This document shows, in pieces, positions 1-6,352 of a stretch of 22,048 nt of DNA. Numbering within the stretch: the stretch's first letter is position 1; the number at the start of each line of letters is the position of its first letter. This DNA comes from Clostridia bacterium (GTDB taxonomy: Bacteria; Bacillota; Clostridia; Monoglobales; Monoglobaceae), in the NCBI GenBank assembly GCA_017409915.1, contig JAFQRU010000010.1, positions 1 to 22,048 of the forward strand, written 5' to 3'. The translations under genes and the position numbers were made by a program. The notes under the pieces are model-generated. The model saw only the letters and a list, made by a program, of their open reading frames with translations, did no database searches and had not been told where the DNA came from.

Positions 1-81
1 AAGCCGGACAGCGCTCAGGCAGGCGGAAAGGACGCATCTAAGATAGATGATGCTCTTAATATAGTAAAAGACTTAATATAA
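1..81 (+). CDS. alaS: Alanyl-tRNA synthetase, C-terminal end (partial)
   Basis: Only the last 26 codons are in the window, read in frame 1 and ending in TAA at 79-81. The peptide starts KPDSAQAGGKD and ends in an amphipathic helix (KIDDALNIVKDLI). The GG(K/R)PD-AQAGGKD signature followed by that helix is the typical extreme C-terminus of bacterial AlaRS (its C-Ala/DHHA1 domain), so the call is good despite the length. The enzyme charges tRNA-Ala in the cytoplasm. The next gene starts 18 bases downstream with its own AAAGGA site, so co-transcription with the HIT gene is likely. Confidence 0.85.
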   Translation, partial: KPDSAQAGGKDASKIDDALNIVKDLI

Positions 82-99
82 TAAAGGACGGCGAAGAAA

Positions 100-459
100 A
101 TGTGCTATAAAACTGATGAAAATTGCTTATTTTGTAAAATAGTTAAAGGGGATATTCCATCAACGAAGGTTTATGAAACGGAAAAGGTTTATGCGTTCCG
201 AGATATTGAGCCTCAGGCTCCTCAGCATATAATTATTATCCCTAAAGAACATATAGCGTCAGCGAATGACTTAAACGGGGAAAATGCAGAGGTAATAAGC
301 GAGGTTTTTGTTGCGGCAGCTCATATTGCTAAAATAGAGGGCTTTGCAGACAACGGTTACCGCATAGTCAATAACTGCGGAAATGATGGCGGGCAGACAG
401 TGGGACATATCCACTTCCACCTCCTTGCAGGCAGAAATCTCCAGTGGCCTCCGGGCTAA
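100..459 (+). CDS. HIT family (HINT-like) nucleotide hydrolase/transferase
   Basis: A 119-aa protein of normal length for a bacterial HINT-type HIT protein. The histidine triad is visible near the C-terminus as GHIHFHLL (H103, H105, H107; H105 would be the nucleophile by family analogy), with the conserved Q-W-P-P-G ending. The N-terminus has a C9-x2-C12 pair that, with H43 and H51, could bind zinc as in some members. The family hydrolyses purine nucleoside phosphoramidates and related adenylated compounds in the cytosol; the physiological substrate is not evident here. AAAGGA lies upstream of the ATG. It sits between alaS and mnmG, and the triad hydrolase next to an aminoacyl-tRNA synthetase fits the known ability of HINT proteins to clear aminoacyl-adenylates, but that link is inference. 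Confidence 0.92.
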   Translation: MCYKTDENCLFCKIVKGDIPSTKVYETEKVYAFRDIEPQAPQHIIIIPKEHIASANDLNGENAEVISEVFVAAAHIAKIEGFADNGYRIVNNCGNDGGQTVGHIHFHLLAGRNLQWPPG

Positions 460-473
460 AATAAAAAGCAAAC

Positions 474-502
474 AGGGAATAGGGGCAGAGCCTTTATTCC
501 CT
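474..502 (+). other. Intercistronic hairpin between the HIT gene and mnmG
   Basis: AGGGAATA (474-481) is the exact reverse complement of TATTCCCT (495-502). The interior continues with two G-T wobbles and GGC/GCC around an AGA triloop, giving a 13-pair stem. It is followed by ATGATTATTT rather than a run of T, so it is a poor intrinsic terminator and may instead act as an mRNA-processing or stability element. Confidence 0.55.
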
Positions 503-532
503 ATGATTATTTAAGAAAAGAGGTGAAAGGTT

Positions 533-2401
533 TTGTTTATTGCAGACGAATATGATGTTGTTGTAGTTGGGGCAGGTCACGCAGGTGCGGAAGCGGCTTT
601 AGCGTCAGCAAGGCTTGGGGCAAAGACTTGTCTTTTTTCCATAAGTCTTGACGGGGTTGCCAATATGCCTTGTAACCCAAGCATCGGCGGAACGGCAAAG
701 GGTCATTTAGTTAGAGAAATTGACGCTCTGGGCGGTGAAATGGGAAAGGTTGCAGACAAAACCTTTATCCAGTCAAGAATTTTAAATCGGGGAAAAGGCC
801 CTGCGGTTTATTCTCTCCGCGCCCAGATTGACAGAAATAAATATAAAGAGGTTATGAAGCATACAATTGAGATGCAAGAAAACCTTGATTTAAGACAGGG
901 CGAAATCGTAAAGGTTGAGCTTGACGAAAAAAAGTGTGTTAAAGCGGTTTATACCCGCACGGGAGCTTGTTTTTTGTGCAAAGCGGTTATTGTCTGCACA
1001 GGTACATACTTAAAATCAAGAATTATAATCGGCGACTTTTCTCAGGAAAGCGGTCCTGACGGGGTTTTCCCTGCAACCGAGCTTTCAAAAAGCCTTGCAG
1101 ACATCGGTGTTGAGCTTGTTCGTTTTAAAACAGGAACTCCACAAAGAGTTGCAAAAAGCTCTATTGATTTTTCTGTTCTCGAAGTTCAGTATGGGGACGA
1201 GAAAATAACCCCGTTCTCCTTTGAAACCGAGGAAGAGCTTGAAAACCAGACCGTTTGCCACATAACCTATACAAACGAGGAAACACATAAAGTTATCCTT
1301 GATAATATCCACCGTTCTCCACTTTATGGCGGAGATATTAAGGGAATCGGGCCAAGATATTGCCCGTCAATTGAGGATAAAATTGTCCGATTTAAAGATA
1401 AAGAGAGACATCAGCTTTTTGTTGAGCCAATGGGTCTTAACACAGACGAAATGTATATCCAGGGCTTTTCAAGCAGTCTTCCTGAGGATGTTCAGCTTAA
1501 AATGCTCAGGACTCTTCCCGGCTTTGAAAATGCCAAGGTAATGCGAAACGCCTATGCCATTGAATATGACTGTGCAAACCCTCTCCAACTTAAACCCACC
1601 TTGGAGTTTAAGGAGATAAAGGGTCTTTTCGGCGCAGGCCAGTTTAACGGAACTTCAGGCTATGAAGAGGCGGCGGCACAAGGCCTTATGGCAGGTATAA
1701 ACGCTGTCCGCTCTCTAAGAGGAGAGGAGCCATTTATCCTGGACAGAAGCGAGGCATACATTGGAACGCTCATTGACGATTTGGTTACAAAAGGCACAAA
1801 TGAGCCATATCGAATGATGACTTCCCGCTCGGAATATCGTCTTTTATTAAGGCAGGACAATGCAGATTTAAGACTTCTTGAAAAAGGCTATGAAATCGGC
1901 CTTATTTCCAAAGAAAGATATGAGAAATTCTTAAATAAAAAGACGCAGATTGAGGCGGAAAGAGAAAGACTTGAAGGGATAACCTTCCCGCCATCCAAAG
2001 AGGTTAACGATTATCTTATATCAAGAGGAAGCACCACCATTTCAACGGGTGTTAAAGCTTCGGATATATTAAAGCGCCCGGAGGTTGACTATGAATCAAT
2101 GGGGGTTATTGATAAAACTCGTCCGGAGGGAATTTCCGAGGCGGTGGCTGAGCAGGTTGAAATAAGCCTTAAATATGAGGGGTATATTAACCGTCAAATG
2201 AGCCAGGCGAGACAGTTTAAGCGTCTTGAAAACAAGGCGCTCCCAACAGATATTGATTACAGCAGTATCGACGGTCTCCGCTTAGAGGCAAGACAAAAAC
2301 TTGATAAGATAAAACCTGTTTCAATCGGTCAGGCATCAAGAATTTCAGGGGTTTCTCCTGCCGATATTGCGGTTTTAATGGTTTATCTTGACAAAAAATA
2401 A
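533..2401 (+). CDS. mnmG: tRNA uridine-5-carboxymethylaminomethyl modification enzyme MnmG (GidA)
   Basis: A 622-aa protein of full family length. The N-terminus carries the FAD-binding Rossmann motif VVGAGHAGAEAALA, then the GidA signatures CNPSIGGTAKGHLVREIDA and, further on, EPYRMMTSRSEYRLLLRQDN. MnmG works with MnmE to install (carboxymethyl)aminomethyl groups on U34 of certain tRNAs. The start is TTG at 533: the ribosome site GAGGTGA ends about 7 bases upstream and MFIADEYDVVVVGAGHAG matches the usual family N-terminus, with no better ATG nearby. The gene's last codons contain the -35 box of the following thiT transcript. mnmE is not in the window. Confidence 0.97.
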   Translation: MFIADEYDVVVVGAGHAGAEAALASARLGAKTCLFSISLDGVANMPCNPSIGGTAKGHLVREIDALGGEMGKVADKTFIQSRILNRGKGPAVYSLRAQIDRNKYKEVMKHTIEMQENLDLRQGEIVKVELDEKKCVKAVYTRTGACFLCKAVIVCTGTYLKSRIIIGDFSQESGPDGVFPATELSKSLADIGVELVRFKTGTPQRVAKSSIDFSVLEVQYGDEKITPFSFETEEELENQTVCHITYTNEETHKVILDNIHRSPLYGGDIKGIGPRYCPSIEDKIVRFKDKERHQLFVEPMGLNTDEMYIQGFSSSLPEDVQLKMLRTLPGFENAKVMRNAYAIEYDCANPLQLKPTLEFKEIKGLFGAGQFNGTSGYEEAAAQGLMAGINAVRSLRGEEPFILDRSEAYIGTLIDDLVTKGTNEPYRMMTSRSEYRLLLRQDNADLRLLEKGYEIGLISKERYEKFLNKKTQIEAERERLEGITFPPSKEVNDYLISRGSTTISTGVKASDILKRPEVDYESMGVIDKTRPEGISEAVAEQVEISLKYEGYINRQMSQARQFKRLENKALPTDIDYSSIDGLRLEARQKLDKIKPVSIGQASRISGVSPADIAVLMVYLDKK

Positions 2402-2416
2402 AGGTTTTGGTATAAT
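2388..2416 (+). promoter_or_regulatory. Consensus sigma-A promoter for the riboswitch-thiT transcript
   Basis: TTGACA at 2388-2393, a 17-base spacer, and TATAAT at 2411-2416: a full match at both boxes. The -35 box lies within the end of mnmG. Transcription would start near 2423, just at the first hairpin of the leader. Confidence 0.88.
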
Positions 2417-2423
2417 AAACCTA

Positions 2424-2439
2424 TCGGCAGAGATGCCGA
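2424..2439 (+). other. 5'-terminal GNRA hairpin of the thiT leader
   Basis: TCGGCA-GAGA-TGCCGA forms a perfect 6-bp stem closed by a GAGA (GNRA) tetraloop, beginning about 8 bases after the -10 box. It would be at the very 5' end of the transcript. It could protect the mRNA 5' end; it is also possible that it ends mnmG transcription, but it lacks a T run. Confidence 0.5.
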
Positions 2440-2452
2440 GAAAATTTAATAT

Positions 2453-2534
2453 TGCACAGGGGAGCTTTTTCGGCTGAGAGGAAACTTTGGTTTCGACCCT
2501 TAACCTGATTTGGATAATGCCAACGGAGGGAGTT
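2453..2534 (+). promoter_or_regulatory. TPP riboswitch (THI element)
   Basis: The conserved thi-box blocks occur in order: GGGGAGC, then GGCTGAGAGGAAAC, then GACCCTTAACCTGAT, then TTGGATAATGCCAACGGAGGGA. They give the known folds: a GAAAC/GTTTC arm for the pyrimidine-sensing side, and TTGG/CCAA with CTGAT and GGATAATGCC for the pyrophosphate-sensing side. The aptamer is followed within about 20 bases by an intrinsic terminator and then by a thiamine transporter gene, which is the classic arrangement for transcriptional repression when thiamine pyrophosphate is plentiful. Confidence 0.95.
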
Positions 2535-2550
2535 TTAATAGCGTCATTTG

Positions 2551-2580
2551 TCGGTGTATCTTTGGGTGCACCGATTTTTT
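2551..2580 (+). terminator. Intrinsic terminator (expression platform of the TPP riboswitch)
   Basis: TCGGTGTATC pairs with GGTGCACCGA (10 pairs with two G-T wobbles) across a TTTG loop, followed by TTTTTT. The position directly after the aptamer makes it the expected ligand-controlled terminator. Confidence 0.85.
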
Positions 2581-2589
2581 ATTGGGCCC

Positions 2590-2673
2590 AAAGGCGCTAA
2601 GGCTGTGGGAGAGCAAAGCTGTGCGGACAAAATTATTCCGCATAAGCTATGGGGATTAGTTCCCTGCGCTTTT
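2590..2673 (+). other. Foldable leader segment between the riboswitch terminator and thiT
   Basis: This stretch has no reading frame of note but can fold on itself. AAAGGCGC (2590-2597) pairs with GCGCTTTT (2666-2673). Inside that, GGGA (2607-2610) pairs with TCCC (2661-2664), AGCT (2617-2620) with AGCT (2645-2648), and TGCGGA (2622-2627) with TCCGCA (2637-2642) around a 9-base loop. The paired blocks are nested, giving one long interrupted hairpin. It lies after the terminator and ahead of the thiT ribosome site, so only read-through transcripts contain it. I do not recognise it as a known RNA family. Confidence 0.4.
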
Positions 2674-2697
2674 CGGAAAGAATGAGAGGTAAAACTT

Positions 2698-3225
2698 ATG
2701 AATAAAAAAATAAATGTTATGGTTGAAACGGCAATAATGATTGCCTTGGCAGTGGTTTTAAGCTTCGTTAAAGTATGGAGTATGCCTCAAGGGGGAACGG
2801 TTTCCTTAACTATGCTCCCTCTCTTCGTTCTTGCTTTTCGTAGAGGATTTTTTCCTGCTCTTTTGGGCGGAGTTGTCTATGGTGCAATTTCCATTATCTT
2901 TGACGGAGTGATTTATCATCCAATGTCAATTCTTCTTGATTATACCCTCGCATACGGCGCTTTGGCAGTTGCAGGTCTTTTCAAGAAGAATTATTTGGGG
3001 ATTGTTTTAGGAACAACGGTTGGAACAGGTTTAAGATATATCTGTTCTCTCCTTTCAGGGGCGGTGCTTTTTGCACAGTATGCTCCCGAGGGGCAAAACC
3101 CTTGGATTTATTCTTTGGGCTATAATGCAACCTATATGATTCCTGAGCTGATTATCTGCGTTGTTGCGTTGGTAATCTTATATAAGAGCAACAAGAAAAT
3201 ATTTTTAGCAGCAAAAGAAGATTAA
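2698..3225 (+). CDS. thiT: Energy-coupled thiamine transporter substrate-binding subunit ThiT
   Basis: A 175-aa very hydrophobic protein, the usual size for ThiT, with about six predicted membrane segments. The stretch GGTVSLTMLPLFVLAFRRG matches the conserved GG-x-SL-x-MLP block preceding the helices that form the thiamine pocket in this S-component family. ThiT works in the membrane with the shared ECF module (EcfA, EcfA', EcfT), which is not in the window. The ATG follows AGAGGT by 7 bases. Control by the upstream TPP riboswitch independently supports thiamine as the substrate. The TAA stop shares a TTAA with the stop of the convergent sigma-like gene. Confidence 0.95.
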   Translation: MNKKINVMVETAIMIALAVVLSFVKVWSMPQGGTVSLTMLPLFVLAFRRGFFPALLGGVVYGAISIIFDGVIYHPMSILLDYTLAYGALAVAGLFKKNYLGIVLGTTVGTGLRYICSLLSGAVLFAQYAPEGQNPWIYSLGYNATYMIPELIICVVALVILYKSNKKIFLAAKED

Positions 3226-3251
3226 GAAAGCTTTTCTTTAAGCTTTCTTAA
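3222..3251. terminator. Perfect 12-bp inverted repeat at the convergent thiT/sigma gene ends
   Basis: TTAAGAAAGCTT (3222-3233) is the exact reverse complement of AAGCTTTCTTAA (3240-3251), with a 6-base loop. It starts at the shared stop codons and lies inside the 3' end of the minus-strand gene. Read on the minus strand it is followed by TCTTCTTTT, so it may terminate that transcript; on the plus strand there is no T run. The terminator role is inference. Confidence 0.5.
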
Positions 3252-3800
3252 AGCGGAGAGTTTAAGACTTCGCGCCTTGCTTTCGGTAATCCCCATTCCC
3301 CTTGCGCATTTTGCAAGGGGAATGTTTTTTATACAGCAAAGAGTTATAATTTTTTGCTCCGCCTCGGAAAGTGTTTTAAGAGCGTCAAGAGCCTTTTTGC
3401 CGTCCAAAGCGGTCTCTTTTTCGGAAAAGGCCTCGAAAGAGGCTGGGTCTGCTATGGTTTCCGAAAAGGAAAGACCATCTTCTTCGCTCCCTGAGAGTGC
3501 CTCAAAAGAAACCTCACGGGTGTTTTGCTTTTTGAATTCTTCCAGGAATATGTATCTTATAGAGCGGTCTGCCCAGGTGAGAAATTTGCAGTTTCTGTCT
3601 CCTTCGTAAGAGGCGATTGCGTTTTCGACCCCAAGCCAGACAAGAGAGGGGATTTCTCCTATGTCTAAAACCGAATTTTTTGCGTGAGGGATATATTTTT
3701 TCTCCTGAAAAAGAAGAAAATTCTCAATTTCCTTATAAAGTGTTTCCTTTTTCTCCTCTCCCGATTTGATTTTTTCAACAATGTTTTCAATGCTTTTCAT
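3222..3800 (-). CDS. Small sigma-70-family RNA polymerase sigma factor-like protein
   Basis: A 192-aa protein from the ATG at 3800, chosen because AAAGGA lies about 6 bases upstream; the frame stays open 28 codons further up but that extension lacks a ribosome site and runs through the promoter. Residues about 50-100 resemble sigma region 2 (IPSLVWLGVENAIASYEGDRN, then FLTWADRSIRYIFLEEFKKQN, recalling the LI-x-EG-x-IGL-x-A-x-x-FD-x-x-x-G and Y-x-x-x-IR blocks). The C-terminal 60 residues resemble region 4, with a helix-turn-helix (LSEAEQKIITLCCIKNIPL, then MGITESKARSLKLSALRKL). The acidic linker recalls the DG-x-x-L-x-D-x-IADP block of larger sigmas. No anti-sigma gene is adjacent. The regulon is unknown, and it could be a sigma-like regulator rather than a true sigma. 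Confidence 0.75.
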   Translation of the reverse strand: MKSIENIVEKIKSGEEKKETLYKEIENFLLFQEKKYIPHAKNSVLDIGEIPSLVWLGVENAIASYEGDRNCKFLTWADRSIRYIFLEEFKKQNTREVSFEALSGSEEDGLSFSETIADPASFEAFSEKETALDGKKALDALKTLSEAEQKIITLCCIKNIPLAKCARGMGITESKARSLKLSALRKLKEKLS

Positions 3801-3816
3801 AATATGTCCTTTCGTT

Positions 3817-3833
3817 GTATCTTTTAAAGATAC
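3817..3833. promoter_or_regulatory. Perfect palindrome downstream of the sigma-like gene promoter (candidate operator)
   Basis: GTATCTTTTAAAGATAC has two 8-base arms around a single central base. It lies between the -10 box (3838-3843, minus strand) and the ribosome site of the sigma-like gene, covering the expected transcription start. A repressor bound there would block initiation. The regulator is unknown; a short RNA hairpin is unlikely with a one-base loop. Confidence 0.5.
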
Positions 3834-3837
3834 TTTT

Positions 3838-3866
3838 ATTTTAAGAAAGGGTGGGGGAAAAGTCAA
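3838..3866 (-). promoter_or_regulatory. Sigma-A-type promoter of the sigma-like gene
   Basis: On the minus strand, TTGACT (3866-3861), a 17-base spacer and TAAAAT (3843-3838), about 40 bases upstream of the chosen ATG. Confidence 0.75.
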
Positions 3867-3911
3867 CGGGGCAGAAGGTGGCATCTTATGTCAGGACAAG
3901 AAAAGCCATAA

Positions 3912-3951
3912 CGGCGGTTAATCCCTAAGGAACACCGCCGAGTCATTTTTT
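3912..3951 (+). other. GC-rich hairpin with trailing T run upstream of the carboxypeptidase gene
   Basis: CGGCGGT (3912-3918) pairs exactly with ACCGCCG (3934-3940). An inner TCC/GGA pairs around CTAA. After AGTCA comes TTTTTT (3946-3951). It has the look of a terminator, but no plus-strand gene lies before it, since the preceding gene is divergent. It may be a leader attenuator if a promoter lies further upstream, or a protein-binding site. Confidence 0.4.
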
Positions 3952-3971
3952 GGGAAAGAATTTCATAGGAT

Positions 3972-3977
3972 TATAAT
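3972..3977 (+). promoter_or_regulatory. Candidate -10 box for the carboxypeptidase gene
   Basis: A perfect TATAAT, 31 bases before the ATG, but the expected -35 position (about 3949-3954) reads TTTGGG, a poor match. The promoter may need an activator or a different sigma; a sporulation sigma cannot be assigned by eye. Confidence 0.35.
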
Positions 3978-4008
3978 GAGATTTTATCCTATAAAGGAGA
4001 AGAGAGAT

Positions 4009-5172
4009 ATGATAAAAAGACAGCTAACGGCAGGGATAATCGTTTTTATAATGCTATTTTCTTCCGTGCTTGGAGCAGAGGAGCAAAAAGAAAAGGAAAG
4101 TGCAAAAGAAATGGTTTCCGCCCCCTCGGCAATACTTATTGAGCAGACAACGGGGCAGGTTTTATATGAAAAGGACGCAGACAAAAGAATGCCCATCGCC
4201 TCGGTTACGAAGACAATGACAATGCTTCTTATAATGGAGGCAATAGACAGCGGAAAAATCAAATACAGCGATATGGTAACAACCAGCGAACACGCCGCCT
4301 CAATGGGTGGATCTCAGGTTTATTTAGAGGTCGGGGAGAGCATGAGCGCCAGTGATATGCTTAAAGCTATTGCGGTGTCTTCGGGAAATGATGCAGCAGT
4401 TGCTATGGCAGAGCATATTTCGGGGACGGAAGAGGCCTTTGTTGAAAGTATGAATAAGCGGGCAAAGGAGCTTGGTGCGAAAAACACTCGTTTTATAAAC
4501 TGTAACGGTCTTGACGAAACCGAAGAACATTACAGCACCGCAAGAGATGTTGCCATAATTTCTGCTGAGCTTTTAAGACACGAGGGCATTGAAAAATACC
4601 TGACAATCTGGATGGACACTTTAAGAGACGGCACATTCGGTCTTTCCAATACCAATAAGCTCATAAGATTTTACGAGGGAGCGAATGGGATTAAAACGGG
4701 CTCAACCTCTCTGGCAAAATATTGCCTTAGTGCCTCGGCAAAACGGAACAATATGCAGCTTATTGCGGTGGTTTTAGGAGCGCCAAGTACGGCAGAGAGG
4801 TTTTCAGGCGCAACAAAACTGCTTGACTACGGCTTTGCAAACTATGCAATTGCCGATAACTCTTCCTATAAGGCAAAGCTCCCGAAAGTTAAGGTTGTGG
4901 GAGGGACAAAGGAAACGGCAAAAACCGAAATAAACGGAACTCTTTCGGCGGTGGTCAAAAAAGGAAATCAGGACAAGATAACCGTTAAGGTAAATGTTAA
5001 AGACAGCATCGACGCCCCTTTAAAGAAAGGGGATAAAGTGGGCGAAGCAATCTTTTATATTGATGATAAAGAGCTGACAAGGCGCTCTGTTGTTGCAAAA
5101 GAAGATGTTCCGAAAATAAACTGTATTTTAATGTTTGGGAAATGCCTCAGAAAATGGGTGACCCTACAATAA
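4009..5172 (+). CDS. D-alanyl-D-alanine carboxypeptidase (DacF/PBP5-like, penicillin-binding protein)
   Basis: A 387-aa secreted serine peptidase that trims the terminal D-Ala from peptidoglycan stem peptides. The start ATG at 4009 follows AAGGAG by 9 bases; an in-frame ATG 11 codons earlier overlaps the -10 box and lacks a ribosome site. Residues about 1-22 form a signal peptide (MIKRQLTAGIIVFIMLFSS). All three penicillin-binding motifs are present: SVTK (S65 nucleophile, K68), SGN (125-127) and KTG (229-231). The C-terminal third is a PBP5-type beta-rich domain (about 285-365), ending in a short hydrophobic/basic tail (INCILMFGKCLRKW) that could sit on the membrane. In Bacillus, DacF acts in the spore cortex; whether this one is sporulation-specific cannot be decided here. 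A strong terminator follows. Confidence 0.95.
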   Translation: MIKRQLTAGIIVFIMLFSSVLGAEEQKEKESAKEMVSAPSAILIEQTTGQVLYEKDADKRMPIASVTKTMTMLLIMEAIDSGKIKYSDMVTTSEHAASMGGSQVYLEVGESMSASDMLKAIAVSSGNDAAVAMAEHISGTEEAFVESMNKRAKELGAKNTRFINCNGLDETEEHYSTARDVAIISAELLRHEGIEKYLTIWMDTLRDGTFGLSNTNKLIRFYEGANGIKTGSTSLAKYCLSASAKRNNMQLIAVVLGAPSTAERFSGATKLLDYGFANYAIADNSSYKAKLPKVKVVGGTKETAKTEINGTLSAVVKKGNQDKITVKVNVKDSIDAPLKKGDKVGEAIFYIDDKELTRRSVVAKEDVPKINCILMFGKCLRKWVTLQ

Positions 5173-5174
5173 AT

Positions 5175-5203
5175 AAAAGCTGACGGATTTCCGTCAGCTT
5201 TTT
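5175..5203. terminator. Bidirectional intrinsic terminator between convergent dac-like and yycJ genes
   Basis: AAAAGCTGACGG and CCGTCAGCTTTTT flank an ATTT loop. The A run before and T run after the stem make it work in both directions. It overlaps the stop codon of the minus-strand gene. Confidence 0.92.
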
Positions 5204-5990
5204 AAATAACTTCGCTTATTTTTTCAGGGGAGGTCATTTTGAGAATAAAATCGGCCCCCTCTTTTGCTCCCATCCGACAAAGAATTTCCCGAACGGTTGC
5301 ATAAGCAAGATGCGGATTATTGTTTTCCTGACTGAGGTGGCCAAGGAGGAACTTTTTCGTTCCGCTTTGAAGCAGCAAGAGAGCAACTTCCCCTGCTTTT
5401 TCGTTAGAGAGATGCCCCTTATCCCCTTTGATGCGCCTTTTTAAATTTTCGGGGTAGGACCCCATTGAAAGAAGATTGAGGTCGTGGTTGGCTTCTAAAA
5501 GAACCTTGTCCGACCCTTTTAAAGCATTAACAACTCTTTCGTCGATTATTCCCATATCTGTTGCAACAGAAACCTTTTCGCATCCCGAAACCATAGTATA
5601 TCCAACAGGGCAAACCGCGTCATGGGAAATAGGGAAAGCGCAAATGCGGATGTCCCCAACCGTAACGGGTTCTTCCTCAATAATGCAGACATTTTCCTCC
5701 GCCACTCCGTCAAGACTTTCTCTCATAGAAGACCAGGTGGCAGAGTTTGAATAAATCGGAACATTATATTTCTTTGAAAAAAGACTGATGCCTTTTGTGT
5801 GGTCAGAGTGTTCATGGGTCACGAAAACTGCATCAATTTTTTCGGGACTGATGCCAATATCGGAAAGAGCAGAAACGGTCATTTTACAGCTTATTCCGCA
5901 GTCTATTAAAATTTTCGTTTTTTCCGTAAAGACAAGGGTGGAATTTCCCTTGCTGCTGCTCCGAAGAGAGCAGATGTTAAGACCGCTCAA
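5202..5990 (-). CDS. yycJ: MBL-fold metallohydrolase of the YycJ/WalJ family
   Basis: A 262-aa cytosolic metallo-beta-lactamase-fold protein of normal family length. The metal site motif THEHSDH is at residues 58-64 (H59, H61, D63, H64), with a later conserved GHLS-N block (about 190) and LGHLSQENN (about 217-225). The family (YycJ/WalJ) is a predicted single-strand-acting 5' exonuclease linked to mismatch repair or, in Bacilli, encoded with the WalRK cell-wall regulators; walRK is not here. The start is TTG at 5990, preceded by AGGAGG 8 bases upstream, and MSGLNICSLRSSSKGNST fits the family N-terminus (GSSGN-like). It starts 12 bases after the bofA stop, so the two are likely co-transcribed. 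Confidence 0.88.
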   Translation of the reverse strand: MSGLNICSLRSSSKGNSTLVFTEKTKILIDCGISCKMTVSALSDIGISPEKIDAVFVTHEHSDHTKGISLFSKKYNVPIYSNSATWSSMRESLDGVAEENVCIIEEEPVTVGDIRICAFPISHDAVCPVGYTMVSGCEKVSVATDMGIIDERVVNALKGSDKVLLEANHDLNLLSMGSYPENLKRRIKGDKGHLSNEKAGEVALLLLQSGTKKFLLGHLSQENNNPHLAYATVREILCRMGAKEGADFILKMTSPEKISEVI

Positions 5991-6002
5991 AGAAATGTCC
6001 TC

Positions 6003-6266
6003 CTATAAGATAAGTCCGATTAAAACCAAAAGCAAAACCCCCGGGAAACCAAGAATCCCAACCAAAAGGGCGTTAAGAGGGTTTATAGGAATCATAAGGC
6101 CGATAGACGAGCCGATTGAGTTAATGATTATGAGCATAATCCCCCCTAAAAGCCCATTGAAAACGGTTTTTAAAATCCATTTAAGTGGCTTTGTTAAAAG
6201 AAAGAAAATAAGCGCAACAATAACAATGCCCACAACATAAGCAACAGCTGAATTTGAATCAATCAT
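6003..6266 (-). CDS. bofA: Pro-sigma-K processing inhibitor BofA family protein
   Basis: An 87-aa integral membrane protein, the same length as the Bacillus subtilis BofA. Its start is the ATG at 6266, with GGAG 6 bases upstream; two further ATGs and a TTG upstream lack a ribosome site. There are about two to three membrane segments: residues about 6-26, then the conserved C-terminal half with KPLKWILKTVFNGLLGG, INPLNALLVGILGFPGVLL and a hydrophobic end, which is the hallmark of the family. BofA restrains the SpoIVFB protease that releases sigma-K in the mother cell, so its presence suggests endospore formation, though BofA-family genes also occur in non-sporulating relatives. It lies downstream of a hairpin-rich stretch and directly before yycJ. 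Confidence 0.88.
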   Translation of the reverse strand: MIDSNSAVAYVVGIVIVALIFFLLTKPLKWILKTVFNGLLGGIMLIIINSIGSSIGLMIPINPLNALLVGILGFPGVLLLVLIGLIL

Positions 6267-6311
6267 AAAAATCTCCATTCCGCCGCCATACATCGGCACA
6301 AGTGTCAATTT

Positions 6312-6352
6312 AAAAACTCTTATCTGTATGGCAAGGAATGATAAGAGATTTT
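6312..6352. terminator. Terminator-like hairpin upstream of bofA
   Basis: AAAAA-CTCTTATC (6312-6324) and GATAAGAG (6340-6347) form an 8-bp stem with a 15-base loop. T runs on both strands make it potentially bidirectional; on the minus strand (TTTTTA) it would end the tsaD-radical SAM transcript or a small RNA. The long loop makes it only moderately convincing. Confidence 0.5.

Noticed and set aside
6266..6308. TTGACA on the minus strand upstream of bofA as a promoter -35
   Set aside because: The position 17 bases downstream reads CGGCGG, so there is no -10 box; no sporulation-sigma motif could be matched convincingly either.
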